Notes: generated by a model from the letters alone, not told the origin. A DNA stretch of 64,000 nucleotides from CAZRVH01 sp964608325 (GCA_964608325.1 CAZSMX010000004.1:11591-75590); one strand, 5' to 3'. Shown: positions 15,473 to 24,257, numbered from the stretch's first letter. Numbers and translations: made by a program.

Positions 15473-16855
15473 ATGACGTTGCAGACCGTTCGAGAACGGC
15501 TGTCCCTGGCGCTTCTCGCGCTCCTTCCTTTGCACGCGCTCGCGGTCACCGTCCTCACGAAATTGATCGCCGGTCCGGGCCATGCGCCGCTGGCGTCGCT
15601 GGCGTTTTGGAAGGAGGGAGTGTTGGGGGTGATTCTTTTGATTGCGTTGGTAGAGAGGGCGATCGAATGGAAAAGGGGGTCGGGCGTAGGGCGTAGGACA
15701 TGGAAATTTGATGTACTCGACTGGTTGATTCTTGCGCTCGTCGCTCTTGGCTTGATTGTCTCCTTCGTCAACGCCCCACACCCCACACCCCAATTTTTCC
15801 TTGGTATCAAATACGATCTGCTTCCCCTTGGACTCCTTTTCATTCTCCGCCGGGTGCAGTGGTCCGAGGGATTCAAGACGATGGCGATGGCGGTCCTGCT
15901 TTTGGTCGGTGCGATCGTGTCGCTCTACGGCATCATCGGGTTTTTCCTGCCCCTGGGATTCTTCACGTGGTTGGGGTATTCCGACATGCATTCGCTCTTC
16001 CTGCCGGACGGCCCCCTTGCCCCGTACCAACTCATCGGGGGATCACCTCTGCATCGCATCCAGTCGACTATGAGCGGACCCAATCAGCTCGGCATCTGGC
16101 TGCTGCTGCCGCTCTCCGTCGCGGGGCTCGCGGTGTACTGCAAGCGCAGCGTTCTCAACGTCACGTTCTTCGTCCTTATTCTCGCCGCCCTCTTCCTGAC
16201 GTTCTCCCGCGCGGCGTGGATCGGCGCCTTCGTCCTGCTGGCCACCGGATTCCTGTTGCAGCAGTCGCGCTGGGTGCGCCGCCAGGTGGTGCTATGGGGA
16301 GTTCCTGCCGCCCTTCTGGCCGCGGTATTCGCTGCCGCGGTCTTTCCGTCCGTCATCTTGCGCTCGTCCTCCACCCGGGGGCATTTGGAAAAACCTTTGG
16401 CAGGCATCCGGGCGATCATCGACGATCCGCTCGGAAGAGGATTGGGATCCGCGGGTCCCGCTACCAACCGCACGAGTGATGCGTGCGTGGAGCTCGAAAA
16501 AGGCAGCGACGCGTCGTGGGCCGCCGCGCATCCGAACCTGTGCGTGTTCGTGGGGGGCGAGCAGGTGCAACCTGCGGGTCGGGAATGCGCCTGTCCGTTC
16601 GTGACCGAGAACTGGTACCTGCAGATCGGCGTCGAATTGGGCGTCCTGGGATTCGCGTTGTTCATCATATTCATTATCGTGCTCTTGCGCGCGCTTCGGC
16701 GTAACGGGGATTCCCTCGCGCCGTTTGTAGGGATGCTTGGTATTTCCATCTGCGCCCTGTTCCTGCATGCGTTCGAAGACAGCGCCGTCGCCTATACCGC
16801 TTTCCTGCTTGCGGCGTTCTTCCTTCCTTCAAAAAGGGAGGTTTCCCAGCGGTAA
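15473..16855 (+). CDS. O-antigen ligase/polymerase-like membrane protein
   Basis: A 460-residue polytopic protein (about 10-12 helices) of the Wzy/WaaL O-antigen ligase type. Before the large periplasmic loop it has GGSPLHRIQSTMSGPNQLGIWLLLPL and ALFLTFSRAAWIGAF (family FSRaaw). The loop is about residues 290-390 and includes several Cys. DPLGRGLGSAGP and CPFVTENWYLQIGVELGVLGF (E-N-W-Y motif) are typical. The ATG at 15473 is 4 nt after the epimerase stop. It likely ligates or polymerises the ManNAc-containing glycan; the substrate is inferred. Confidence 0.85.
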   Translation: MTLQTVRERLSLALLALLPLHALAVTVLTKLIAGPGHAPLASLAFWKEGVLGVILLIALVERAIEWKRGSGVGRRTWKFDVLDWLILALVALGLIVSFVNAPHPTPQFFLGIKYDLLPLGLLFILRRVQWSEGFKTMAMAVLLLVGAIVSLYGIIGFFLPLGFFTWLGYSDMHSLFLPDGPLAPYQLIGGSPLHRIQSTMSGPNQLGIWLLLPLSVAGLAVYCKRSVLNVTFFVLILAALFLTFSRAAWIGAFVLLATGFLLQQSRWVRRQVVLWGVPAALLAAVFAAAVFPSVILRSSSTRGHLEKPLAGIRAIIDDPLGRGLGSAGPATNRTSDACVELEKGSDASWAAAHPNLCVFVGGEQVQPAGRECACPFVTENWYLQIGVELGVLGFALFIIFIIVLLRALRRNGDSLAPFVGMLGISICALFLHAFEDSAVAYTAFLLAAFFLPSKREVSQR

Positions 16856-16869
16856 CGGCGAAAAGCAGC

Positions 16870-16875
16870 TATACT
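16870..16875 (+). promoter_or_regulatory. -10 box (TATACT) of ECF sigma gene
   Basis: TATACT 10 nt before the sigma-factor ATG at 16886. Confidence 0.45.
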
Positions 16876-16885
16876 CCGTTCCAAC

Positions 16886-17443
16886 ATGACGCCCGTTCCG
16901 TTGCCGGAGGCCGAATTGCAAGCACTCATCGCCTCCGCGAAGGAGGGTGACACCGATGCGTTCGGAAAATTGTACGATACGTTCTTCCTGCCTATCTACC
17001 GCTACGCCGCATTCCGTCTCCCGAAGGAAATCGCCGAGGACGTGACTGCGGATATTTTCGTGAAGGCGTGGGAAAAACTGCATACGTACAAGGCACAGAA
17101 GGGCGTGCCGTTTTCAGCCTGGCTGTTCCGCATCGCGCGCCATAGCGTCATCGATACCTACCGTACCAACCGCGGGTTCGAAGAGGTGCCCGAAACGCTC
17201 GCCGACACCGACTCTTTCAACCGTGCGGAGCATCGTTTGGAGCGCAATGACAAGGTGGATACCGTCCGTCACGCGCTGAACCAATTGCCCAAGCGCTATC
17301 GGGAAATCCTCCTCCTTAGCTTCGTCAGCGAGCTTCCACACAGCGAAATCGCGCGCGTGCTGCGTCTCACCGAAGGGGCCGTACGCATCCTCAAACTCCG
17401 TGCGCTTCGGAAACTTGAGGTTTTGCTGCCGCCCGACATGTAA
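16886..17443 (+). CDS. ECF-type RNA polymerase sigma factor
   Basis: A 185-residue sigma-70 family protein with only regions 2 and 4. Region 2 has DAFGKLYDTFFLPIYRYAAFR and AEDVTADIFVKAWEKLHTY plus PFSAWLFRIARHSVIDTYR. Region 4 has LNQLPKRYREILLLSFVSEL followed by the HTH HSEIARVLRLTEGAVRILKLRAL. The next gene encodes a large membrane protein with a FecR-like domain, the usual arrangement of an ECF sigma and its regulator. Confidence 0.94.
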   Translation: MTPVPLPEAELQALIASAKEGDTDAFGKLYDTFFLPIYRYAAFRLPKEIAEDVTADIFVKAWEKLHTYKAQKGVPFSAWLFRIARHSVIDTYRTNRGFEEVPETLADTDSFNRAEHRLERNDKVDTVRHALNQLPKRYREILLLSFVSELPHSEIARVLRLTEGAVRILKLRALRKLEVLLPPDM

Positions 17444-17487
17444 ATCATGCGTAACAGAAGCCCCCTTTCTTCGTTTTAACTATCCGA

Positions 17488-19446
17488 ATGGACTCCAATA
17501 ACGCTTTCCGCCGGCTCCGCGAGGACCTGGAACCCTCCCAAAATGCTCAAAACGAGCTGAAAGGGCGCGTTATGGCCAGAATCCAGGAGAAGGCGGTCTG
17601 GAAAGATCTGCGCGAGTCTCTCACCCCCGAGGATCATGTCCAAACCTCGGTTTTGAATCGCATCCTTGATCGCGTTTCCGCCCCCAGGGCGCATGACGCC
17701 TTCGACCGCTTGCGCGATGCCTTGAAGCCGCAACAGGATGTCCGCCACACGCTGTGGTCCTACATCGCGACTCGTCTCGTGCCCCAGACTGCCACCGTCA
17801 TTTCCTATCGCGCCCCCAAGTGGATCGCGGCCGTCTTGATCGTCGTGATCGGACTGCGCGCCAGTCCATTCCTATTCCTGGCGCCTACCACCGTCGCAGA
17901 ATCATCCGTCATCATCCTGCCGACGTCCGGCGACGTGAATATCGCCCTGCATGGCTTGTGGCAGCCGGTAAAAGCGGAGACCGAGATCCGCGAAGCGGTG
18001 CAAATCCGCACGTTCGAAGGGGAGGCGACGGTCATCTTGCATGACGACGGCAACATCCGCCTCGCTCCCAACACGACCATCATCCTCAACGATGTCTCCG
18101 ACCGCCCCGACATCTCTCCGACGGGTTCTACCTTCACCCTTGTATCCGGTTCCGTCTGGCTTCAGGGATTGCTGCCGAATACGGTGGAGGGCATCAGCCT
18201 CGGAACGGAGTTCGGAAGCGTGAACGTGCACGGGGGCAGCGTGTCCGTAGCGGCGGGTGACACGGTGTCCGTGAAAGTGTGGAACCGCAGTGCGTCCGTA
18301 CGGCAGAAAGACGTCGCGCTGAATCTCGTTGCCGGGGAATCCACCGTCCTGTCCCGCGGCGTGCCGTCGGTGCAGCATATGGAAGACATGGCCTACGATG
18401 ATGCCTGGACGACGAAGAACCTGCGCAAAGACGCGGTGCACCAACGCGAAGTCGCCCAGATGCAGCAGGAGCGCCGCGCGGCACAGGCGGGCATTTTGCC
18501 CAATTCGCCGCTCTACGGCGTGAAGCGCATCGCCGAAACGGTGGACGTTCTCCTGACGTTGAACCCCGAGGAGAAGGTGCAGAAGAAGATCCAGCAGGCG
18601 ACGACCCGCCTCAACGAAGCCGCAGCGCTCATTGCGCAGGGGCAGACGGGGGCCACGGTGCCGCTGCAGGAATACAGGCAGACGCTTTTGGAAGTCGCAA
18701 CCGGTTCCGGCAACAGCGTCACGAAGGACTTGGTGCAGAAGGAAGTGGAAGAGAACGCGGCCCAGATTTTCGCAGTATTGCCCAATGACGGTCTCTATGC
18801 CGTGAAGAAGGCCGTGCTGGAAACGACTGCCGAACTTCCGGATGCCGGCATCGACCAGCAGGACGTGAACGGCACGCTCCTCGTCGACACGCTCGACATG
18901 CTCCATGACGTCGTGGAGACGGGCGGAGATACATCCACCGCAAAGGACGCTCTCGCGGCTATCGCTCCCCAGTTGGACACGCTGAATTCCGCCGATTCCT
19001 CCGAGCTCAAGCCGGATGCGAAGAAAGAAGCACTGTCCCTTCTTTCCGATATCGCCGATACGTTGAACGCAAAGGAGCCCGGCGAGACGGATGCCGAGGA
19101 CAAGGAAGTGATCCTCAGCAATGTGCGTCCGTTCCTGCCCAGGCCCCCGGCTCCGCCCGCCGTGAAGCACCTGACGGAACAGGAGATCGCCACGCTCGTC
19201 GCGGAGATCAAGCAGCGCATCTTCCTCTACAAGCAGCCCAGGTCCCGCTACAGTCAGCTGATCAACGAAATGCAGCGCCTCCAGGGCCATGCGGACGAGG
19301 GATCCATCCTCCGCGCCCTCTACCACGAACTTCCGGAAAACGGCCTGGCTATTTACGTCCGCACGGCTATCCAAGAACTACGCGAACGCCAGGAATCGAT
19401 CGATTTGCATCCGGCGGCAACCGGGACGGGGGAGGTGATTGAATGA
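17488..19446 (+). CDS. FecR-like membrane protein with DUF5667-type repeats (putative sigma regulator)
   Basis: A 652-residue protein. The N-terminal about 100 residues hold three similar helical units (NAFRRLREDLEPSQ, KDLRESLTPEDHVQ, DAFDRLRDALKPQQDV). One membrane helix follows (WIAAVLIVVIGLRASPFLFLA, about 112-132). A FecR-like beta domain spans about 150-290 (EIREAVQIRTFEGEATVILHDDG, STFTLVSGSVWLQG). Repeated NSPLYGVKRIAETVDVLLTLNPEEKVQKK and LPNDGLYAVKKAVLETTAEL segments match DUF5667. It may act as the anti-sigma or envelope sensor for the 16886 sigma factor. The DUF call is from recognised wording, not a search. Confidence 0.75.
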   Translation: MDSNNAFRRLREDLEPSQNAQNELKGRVMARIQEKAVWKDLRESLTPEDHVQTSVLNRILDRVSAPRAHDAFDRLRDALKPQQDVRHTLWSYIATRLVPQTATVISYRAPKWIAAVLIVVIGLRASPFLFLAPTTVAESSVIILPTSGDVNIALHGLWQPVKAETEIREAVQIRTFEGEATVILHDDGNIRLAPNTTIILNDVSDRPDISPTGSTFTLVSGSVWLQGLLPNTVEGISLGTEFGSVNVHGGSVSVAAGDTVSVKVWNRSASVRQKDVALNLVAGESTVLSRGVPSVQHMEDMAYDDAWTTKNLRKDAVHQREVAQMQQERRAAQAGILPNSPLYGVKRIAETVDVLLTLNPEEKVQKKIQQATTRLNEAAALIAQGQTGATVPLQEYRQTLLEVATGSGNSVTKDLVQKEVEENAAQIFAVLPNDGLYAVKKAVLETTAELPDAGIDQQDVNGTLLVDTLDMLHDVVETGGDTSTAKDALAAIAPQLDTLNSADSSELKPDAKKEALSLLSDIADTLNAKEPGETDAEDKEVILSNVRPFLPRPPAPPAVKHLTEQEIATLVAEIKQRIFLYKQPRSRYSQLINEMQRLQGHADEGSILRALYHELPENGLAIYVRTAIQELRERQESIDLHPAATGTGEVIE

Positions 19447-19453
19447 GGAGGGG

Positions 19454-19520
19454 GTAGCTTCATTCGCTTCGTTAGGAACGTTTGTTTTCCTAATTTGGCA
19501 TTTTAATGAAGCTAACGAAG
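19454..19520 (+). repeat. imperfect palindrome, repeat family A copy 1
   Basis: Arms contain GTAGCTTCATTCGCTTCG (left) and AATGAAGCTAACGAAG (right, 19505-19520). The right-arm 16-mer is exactly the reverse complement of 31485-31500, and the left arm matches 31527-31543 with one mismatch. This is the same element in opposite orientation at the second site. Confidence 0.7.
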
Positions 19521-19583
19521 CTGGCGCAGCTTGTCCAGATTCTCTCTCCGTGGCAAAATCCTGCCCTCGTTCACCCTCTCCCT

Positions 19584-20299
19584 ATGTACGACATTACCGA
19601 TCTCAAGCCCGGACGCGCCATTAACATCGATGGCGAACCCTTCATGGTGGTCAGCTCCCAATTCGGCCGCAAGAGCCAGAGCAAGGCGAACATGCAGTGC
19701 AAGCTGAAGAATTTGAAGACCGGCGCCATCCTCGCGAAGAACTTCCAGGGAAGCGAGAAGATCGAGCCTGCGGACGTGGGCTACCGCCGCGTGCAGTACT
19801 TGTACAACAATGGCGAGACGTTCACGTTCATGGATAACGAGACGTTCGACCAGTTCGAGCTTAGCAAAGATACGATCGACGAAAGCGCGCTGTACCTCGT
19901 GGAAGGAAACGAGGTGGATGCCCTCATGTTCGAGGACAATCCGATCGGTATCCAGTTGAAGCCGACCGTCGAGTTGAAAGTGGTGGAGACGATCCCGGGC
20001 GTAAAAGGGGATACCGCGACCGGCGGCAACAAACCCGCAAAGTTGGAAAGCGGCCTCGTCGTGAACGTGCCGCTCTTCGTGGACGAAGGCGACGTCGTCA
20101 AAGTGAACACGGAGACGGGTCTCTACATGACGCGCGTTTCNNNNNNNNNNNNNNNNNNNNNNNNNNNNNNNNNNNNNNNNNNNNNNNNNNNNNNNNNNNN
20201 NNNNNNNNNNNNNNNNNNNNNNNNNNNNNNNNNNNNNNNNAAGGCGACGTCGTCAAAGTGAACACGGAGACGGGTCTCTACATGACGCGCGTTTCGTAA
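19584..20299 (+). CDS. efp: elongation factor P, interrupted by artificial assembly gap
   Basis: Translation from ATG 19584 begins MYDITDLKPGRAINIDGEPF and runs through KOW/OB domains to MTRV just before the Ns. Removing the N run and one copy of the duplicated 55 nt gives about 186 residues ending MTRVS, normal for EF-P, so the gene is probably intact. EF-P relieves ribosome stalling at polyproline. In the loop normally bearing the modified residue, SQFGRKSQSKANMQ, position 32 is Gln where E. coli has Lys34 (alignment by eye), flanked by S31 and S33. The in-frame opening from 19506 lies in repeat A and is rejected. Confidence 0.9.
20141..20240. other. assembly gap of 100 Ns flanked by a 55-nt exact duplication
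   Basis: Positions 20086-20140 and 20241-20295 are identical. This is the expected trace of two contigs that really overlap by 55 nt being joined with a standard 100-N spacer. The apparent frame change after the Ns is a consequence of the arbitrary length. Confidence 0.95.
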
Positions 20300-20300
20300 C

Positions 20301-20331
20301 ATGAAAGACAACCCTCCGGGTTTTCTTTCAT
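20301..20331 (+). terminator. hairpin after efp, possible terminator
   Basis: ATGAAAG pairs with CTTTCAT and AACCC with GGGTT, loop TCC, two nt after the efp stop. No T run follows, so intrinsic termination is uncertain. Confidence 0.5.
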
Positions 20332-20399
20332 GAGCTATCTTTCCGGAAAGGAGTGCCTCCACTTCGCGCAAAGCGCTCGTTCGGCACGATTGGTTTTAT

Positions 20400-21050
20400 A
20401 AAAAATGTCGCGAAGCGGAAGCTATGCTTTCGCTGGAGCGACTCAACTTCAAGGAAGGGGGACCATGGGGGAAACCTTCGGTTTCACCCATGACATGCAC
20501 AAAAGGGCCGCTTGCGCGTCCCTGTTTGTGTTTGTGTTGCTGTCCGTTCGTGCGACTATCGATACTAAGTATAGTATTGAGCCGCGATTAGTGAGTGAAC
20601 GGGAGCGAGGGGGAGGTATCCCCGACATCTCTGCCTTACTCTGGTTTCTTGTTTCTCCTCGGAACCTACCGAAGTCCCCGGACCGGTTCGCCATGAGGAT
20701 ACTAGGATCCAAAGGGAACACTGGGGAGAAGAGGGGTGCGCAGCGGTCATCATACCTCTGATGGACCGTACGTTCCTTGTAGAGCAGAGAGGAGGATGAC
20801 CACAAGTGACACATGCACGTGCCTGTACCCAGAGTAGCAAGCAAAGCAATGTGTTGGCCGGGAGGAACGGGTGTGAAACCCGTGATCATCCCTCTCTCAA
20901 CTGTTATGGGCGGTGGGAATAAAAAGAACGAATGTTTGTCTTGGTGTGTGTTCGACCTGCCATTGGCAAATCACGTCATCTTACGCAGAGGCTCGGTTTC
21001 TAGCAACTTGTTGCCCTGTTCAGGTCGGGGAAGTGTTGTATGAATACAAT
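20400..21050. ncRNA. candidate structured noncoding RNA region (unidentified)
   Basis: The stretch 20300-21156 has no convincing gene but contains strong RNA-like pairing. CATGGGGGAAACC at 20463-20475 pairs with GGTTTCACCCATG (12 of 13, 3-nt loop). ACGGGT/ACCCGT form a hairpin at 20867-20883. GAGAGGAGGATGA near 20789 can pair with TCATCCCTCTC near 20887 around it. GC content is even and stop codons are frequent in all frames. I compared it by eye with RNase P, tmRNA, SRP RNA, cobalamin riboswitch and group I/II intron cores and found no match. Strand is uncertain; plus is slightly favoured as it follows efp. Confidence 0.4.
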
Positions 21051-21156
21051 GTGTGTTCACTCAAAGGTCCCGAATAAGCGATTCAGGAGCCCGAAGACAC
21101 GCATTGACTAAAATATGTATTCAGTGCAAATACATTATTTTTAAGACAATTTTTCT

Positions 21157-21591
21157 TTACTCCTGGATCGTTTGGAGGGTCATCCAATTGCCGATTCCGG
21201 ACACTTCGTCCACGCCGCGGTGTTGCAACGTCAGTGTACCGTCGCCGTTGCCGACCACGCGCAGATCATCGCCTCCGCCCGCCCACCACAGGCTGGCGAA
21301 GAGGATGGCTTCGGTCTGTTCGTTCGTTTTGTCGACGGCGTTGCCAGCATAGGTGCCCATGTCGATCGTTCTCGTTTCCGTCCCCGTGATGACAAGCGAG
21401 ACCTTCGTGCGGGGCTCATCCTCGGTCCCAACGTTCGTAAACTGCCATTCCATCGACGTTTGTTCCATCACGATGCCGCTCGCTCCGTCTGGCGCATTCG
21501 GATTCGGCTCGCCCACGGCGATATTGTTCGGCGTCTGCGAACAGGCGACGAGGGTGAGAACGGCGACAGAAGAGAGGAGGGCGTTGCGCAT
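21157..21591 (-). CDS. hypothetical lipoprotein
   Basis: A 144-residue exported protein. MRNALLSSVAVLTLVACSQ has a clear lipobox (LVAC, Cys17). The mature part is short, polar and beta-rich (MEWQFTNVG, TKVSLVITGTETRTIDMGTYAG, LFASLWWAGGGDDLRVVGNGDGTLTLQ). The GTETRTIDMGTYAG pattern occurs in several secreted CPR proteins, but I cannot name the family. TAGAGT lies 8 nt before the ATG. Confidence 0.65.
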   Translation of the reverse strand: MRNALLSSVAVLTLVACSQTPNNIAVGEPNPNAPDGASGIVMEQTSMEWQFTNVGTEDEPRTKVSLVITGTETRTIDMGTYAGNAVDKTNEQTEAILFASLWWAGGGDDLRVVGNGDGTLTLQHRGVDEVSGIGNWMTLQTIQE

Positions 21592-21599
21592 ATGCCCCG

Positions 21600-21605
21600 A
21601 CTCTA
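21600..21605 (-). promoter_or_regulatory. -10 box (TAGAGT), leaderless spacing
   Basis: TAGAGT on the minus strand 8 nt before the ATG at 21591. Confidence 0.35.
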
Positions 21606-21619
21606 CGGATTCGTATCCC

Positions 21620-23065
21620 TTACGACAACAGTTTCTGCAATATTTGGTTTACCTTGCCCGGGTTCGCCTGGCCCTTCGATTCCTTCATCACCCACCCGAC
21701 GATCGCGCCCAGGGCCGCGCCCTTGCCCGCTTTGTAGGACTCGATGGCCTGGGGATTCGCTTCAATGGCCTTCTTCACGAGCTCTTCGATGGTCCCATCG
21801 TCGCTGATCTGTTTCATGCCGCCTTCCTCGATGATCGAAGGCGCGGACTTGCCCGTCTTCACCATCGTCGCGAGGACTTCCTTGCCGGCGTTGCCGGAGA
21901 TCGTGCCGCCATCGATCGCTGCCACGAGTTCCAGCATCGCGTCCGCCGTGGGACCTTCTTCTACCGTCTTGTCCTCGGCCTTGAGGAAGCCTTGCAGCTG
22001 GGTAAGGACGAGGCTGGACGTGCGCTTCGCGTCGTTGGTCTTCGCATACACGGCGTCGAAAATCTTCTTCAGTGCCGGATTGTTCATGATTTGCATCGAT
22101 TCCGATTCCTCCAGTCCCAGGCTGACGTAGTGCGTGCGTGCGGCGCGCGGCAGGATCGGCAAACTCTTGCGGATTTCCTCGATCGCGGCAGCCTCGAAGT
22201 GCAACGGCGGGATATCCGGTTCCGGGAAGTAGCGGTAGTCCTGGGCGTCTTCCTTGTCGCGCAGCATGCGGGTCTTTTCCTCATCATCCATCCATCCCAC
22301 CGTGATGTTGCCCTTCAGCGGTCCGCCCGTCTCTTCCCATAGGTCGCGCAGACGCTTCTCTTCGTATTGCAGCGCTTTCTCCAATGCCTTGAAGCTGTTC
22401 AGGTTCTTGATTTCGCTCCTCGGGTTGAGCTTTTCGGTGCCTTTTTCGCGCAATGAAATCGAAGCGTCGAAACGCATCATGCCCTTGAACATGTCCGCCT
22501 CGGAGGCGTCGACCGCGATGAGGATGCGGCGCAGTTCCTCCGCGAAGGCGCAGGCTTCCTCGCTGTTCCTCAAGTCCGGCTCGGTGACGATTTCCATCAG
22601 CGGCGTGCCGGCGCGGTTGTAGTCGCAGAGAGTCTTGTTACCCCTGTGCGTCAGCTTGCCGGCATCATTCTCCATATGCAGGCGCGTGATGCGGCAGATG
22701 CGTTCGCCCGTCTTCCGTCCGCTCGCGTCCGTGAGGTCGTATTCCACCTTGCCGTGCGAGGCGAGCGGGAAATCGTACTGCGAGATCTGATAGCCCGAGG
22801 GAAGGTCCGGGTAGAAGTAGTGCTTGCGGTCGAAGTGGCTGTCGGGGTTGATGGTGCAGCCGATGGCCAACGAGGCGCGGACGGCCTTGGCCACGGCCTC
22901 GCCGTTCGGGACGGGGAGCGTGCCGGGGTGGCCCATGCAAATGGGGCAGACGGTCGTGTTCGGCTCCTTGCCGAACGCGTCGTTGTCGCATCCGCAGAAC
23001 ATCTTCGTCTTCGTGCTCATCTGGGCGTGCACTTCCAGGCCGATGATGGCTTCCAGTTCTGCCAT
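21620..23065 (-). CDS. gatB: Asp/Glu-tRNA(Asn/Gln) amidotransferase subunit B
   Basis: A 481-residue GatB. AIIGLEVHAQMSTKTKMFCGC has the first Zn Cys, and NTTVCPICMGHPGTLPV the second pair. DYNRAGTPLMEIVTEPDLR, RCDAS-type MMRFDASISLREKG, and the C-terminal YqeY-like domain (about 330-481, GNAGKEVLATMVKTGKSA) are present. It transfers ammonia to mischarged Glu-tRNAGln or Asp-tRNAAsn with GatA and GatC, which are elsewhere. The start at 23065 was chosen by homology, with TAGGCT 10 nt upstream; the opening extends to 23110. Confidence 0.96.
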   Translation of the reverse strand: MAELEAIIGLEVHAQMSTKTKMFCGCDNDAFGKEPNTTVCPICMGHPGTLPVPNGEAVAKAVRASLAIGCTINPDSHFDRKHYFYPDLPSGYQISQYDFPLASHGKVEYDLTDASGRKTGERICRITRLHMENDAGKLTHRGNKTLCDYNRAGTPLMEIVTEPDLRNSEEACAFAEELRRILIAVDASEADMFKGMMRFDASISLREKGTEKLNPRSEIKNLNSFKALEKALQYEEKRLRDLWEETGGPLKGNITVGWMDDEEKTRMLRDKEDAQDYRYFPEPDIPPLHFEAAAIEEIRKSLPILPRAARTHYVSLGLEESESMQIMNNPALKKIFDAVYAKTNDAKRTSSLVLTQLQGFLKAEDKTVEEGPTADAMLELVAAIDGGTISGNAGKEVLATMVKTGKSAPSIIEEGGMKQISDDGTIEELVKKAIEANPQAIESYKAGKGAALGAIVGWVMKESKGQANPGKVNQILQKLLS

Positions 23066-23122
23066 AACGCAAAAGAGCCTACTGGTTTTCAGGGGTGCGC
23101 TCAATGCCAATTCGCCGCCCCA

Positions 23123-23578
23123 TTACATGGGTTTGGGCATGTGCGCGTAATCCGTGATCAGCTTCCCGTCCAAATGATCCACCTCGTGCTGCACGACGCG
23201 CGCGTCCATGTCCTCAAGCTTGCGCTCCTGGGGCTGGCCCTTGGCGTTCAGGTACTTCACGACGATGGACGTCGACCGGGGAACGGGCAGCCAGATGTTC
23301 GGCAGGCTGAGGCAGCCTTCTTCCATTATGTCCGTTTCTTTGCTTTTGAAAGTGATGTGGGGGTTGATGAGCGGCGTCAGGCGACCGTTCACCTTGGCAA
23401 CGCACAGGCGCAGGCTCTGCCCGATCTGCGGGGCTGCCAAACCGAGCCCGTCGGCTTTTACCGTCGTCTGTTCCATGTCCTTGATGAGCTTCAGGATGTC
23501 CTTTGTCACCGCCACCTCCTTCGTCTTCGCGCGGAGGACGCTCTGTTGCTCGCCGATGACGATGGGGAGGACGGCCAT
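23123..23578 (-). CDS. def: peptide deformylase
   Basis: A 151-residue deformylase removing N-formyl from nascent proteins. The three PDF motifs are visible: GLGLAAPQIG (residues about 44-53), EEGCLSLPN with the metal Cys, and QHEVDHLDGKL with the HExxH pair. Length is typical. It is separated from gatB by 57 nt and shares its strand. Confidence 0.96.
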   Translation of the reverse strand: MAVLPIVIGEQQSVLRAKTKEVAVTKDILKLIKDMEQTTVKADGLGLAAPQIGQSLRLCVAKVNGRLTPLINPHITFKSKETDIMEEGCLSLPNIWLPVPRSTSIVVKYLNAKGQPQERKLEDMDARVVQHEVDHLDGKLITDYAHMPKPM

Positions 23579-23582
23579 GAAA

Positions 23583-23640
23583 TAGGGCTAGGGTTGGGAT
23601 TAGGGATGATGAAATTCTTTTTCCTAACCCTAATCCTACT
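23583..23640. repeat. CCCTAA/TAGGG-rich inverted repeat
   Basis: GGGCTAGGGTTGGGATTAGGGAT is followed, after a 16-nt spacer, by CCTAACCCTAATCC, forming a long imperfect hairpin. A related word (GGGAGTAGGGTTAGGGT) occurs at about 30734, upstream of secD. It may be a small dispersed palindrome. It is not a CRISPR: there are no regular spacers. Confidence 0.45.
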
Positions 23641-23657
23641 CCTTTTCCTCATTATTT

Positions 23658-24248
23658 TCACCTCCTTCCGAACGCCGCCACGTTGTTCAATGACGCTTTT
23701 TGTTTCAGTTCCCCTAAAGACTGGATCTTCCCGACTTCGATCATTTTCAACAGGATCTGCGCGGTGTGGAGCACGTCCGGCAACGCGCGGTGGCGGCCTT
23801 GGGGCAGCTGCATCTGGAATTTCTCGCTGAGGAAATCCAGGCTGTGGCGGAAAGCGGTGGGGAACAGGCTCTGGCTCAGCTTCATGCTGCAGAGGGGTTC
23901 CGGGATTTCGATGTAGCCCCAGCAGAATTCCTTCTCGCATTCCAGGAATCCCTTGTCGAAGGCGGCGTTGTGCGCGATGAGTGTGGAGCCGGCCGCGAAT
24001 TCGAGGAACTGCGGGAGCACCGCCATCATCGTGGGGGCGTCGGCGACGTCTTCGTTGCTGATGCCGTGGATCTGCTTCGTCTCGAAGGGGATGTCACGCT
24101 CCGGATTCACCAAGCTGTTGAACGTCCTGTCGGTGATGATGCCGTTTTCGATGCGCACGCCCGCGATTTCCACGACGCGGTGGCCGCGCTTGGGGTCCAA
24201 TCCGGTCGTTTCCAGGTCGAAGACGGTGATGGGAGGCAGGCTCGGCAT
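23658..24248 (-). CDS. dnaQ: DnaQ-like 3'-5' exonuclease (DNA pol III epsilon type)
   Basis: A 196-residue DEDDh exonuclease: VFDLETTGLDP (ExoI, D and E), TLIAHNAAFDKGFL (ExoII with D), and QGRHRALPDVLHT (ExoIII, HxxxxD). It proofreads DNA replication or degrades oligonucleotides; as a stand-alone domain without the polymerase tail it could also serve another role. TACGAT sits 9 nt before the ATG. Confidence 0.9.
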   Translation of the reverse strand: MPSLPPITVFDLETTGLDPKRGHRVVEIAGVRIENGIITDRTFNSLVNPERDIPFETKQIHGISNEDVADAPTMMAVLPQFLEFAAGSTLIAHNAAFDKGFLECEKEFCWGYIEIPEPLCSMKLSQSLFPTAFRHSLDFLSEKFQMQLPQGRHRALPDVLHTAQILLKMIEVGKIQSLGELKQKASLNNVAAFGRR

Positions 24249-24257
24249 CGGACACGC

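Noticed and set aside
20241..20261. C-terminal KATSSK end of EF-P
   Set aside because: Frame created by the arbitrary 100-N spacer; collapsing the duplicated 55 nt restores MTRVS.
20855..20900. Cobalamin riboswitch-like words (GGTGTGAAACCCG)
   Set aside because: The conserved GCCACTG-type core and spacing are missing; no B12 genes nearby.
20400..21050. RNase P RNA or tmRNA
   Set aside because: I looked for the GAGGAAAGTCC, ACAGAAA, tRNA-like TTCGA-CCA and related cores on both strands without a match.
23583..23640. CRISPR or telomere-like array
   Set aside because: Only one palindrome with no regular repeats or spacers; the TAGGG-like words are coincidental.
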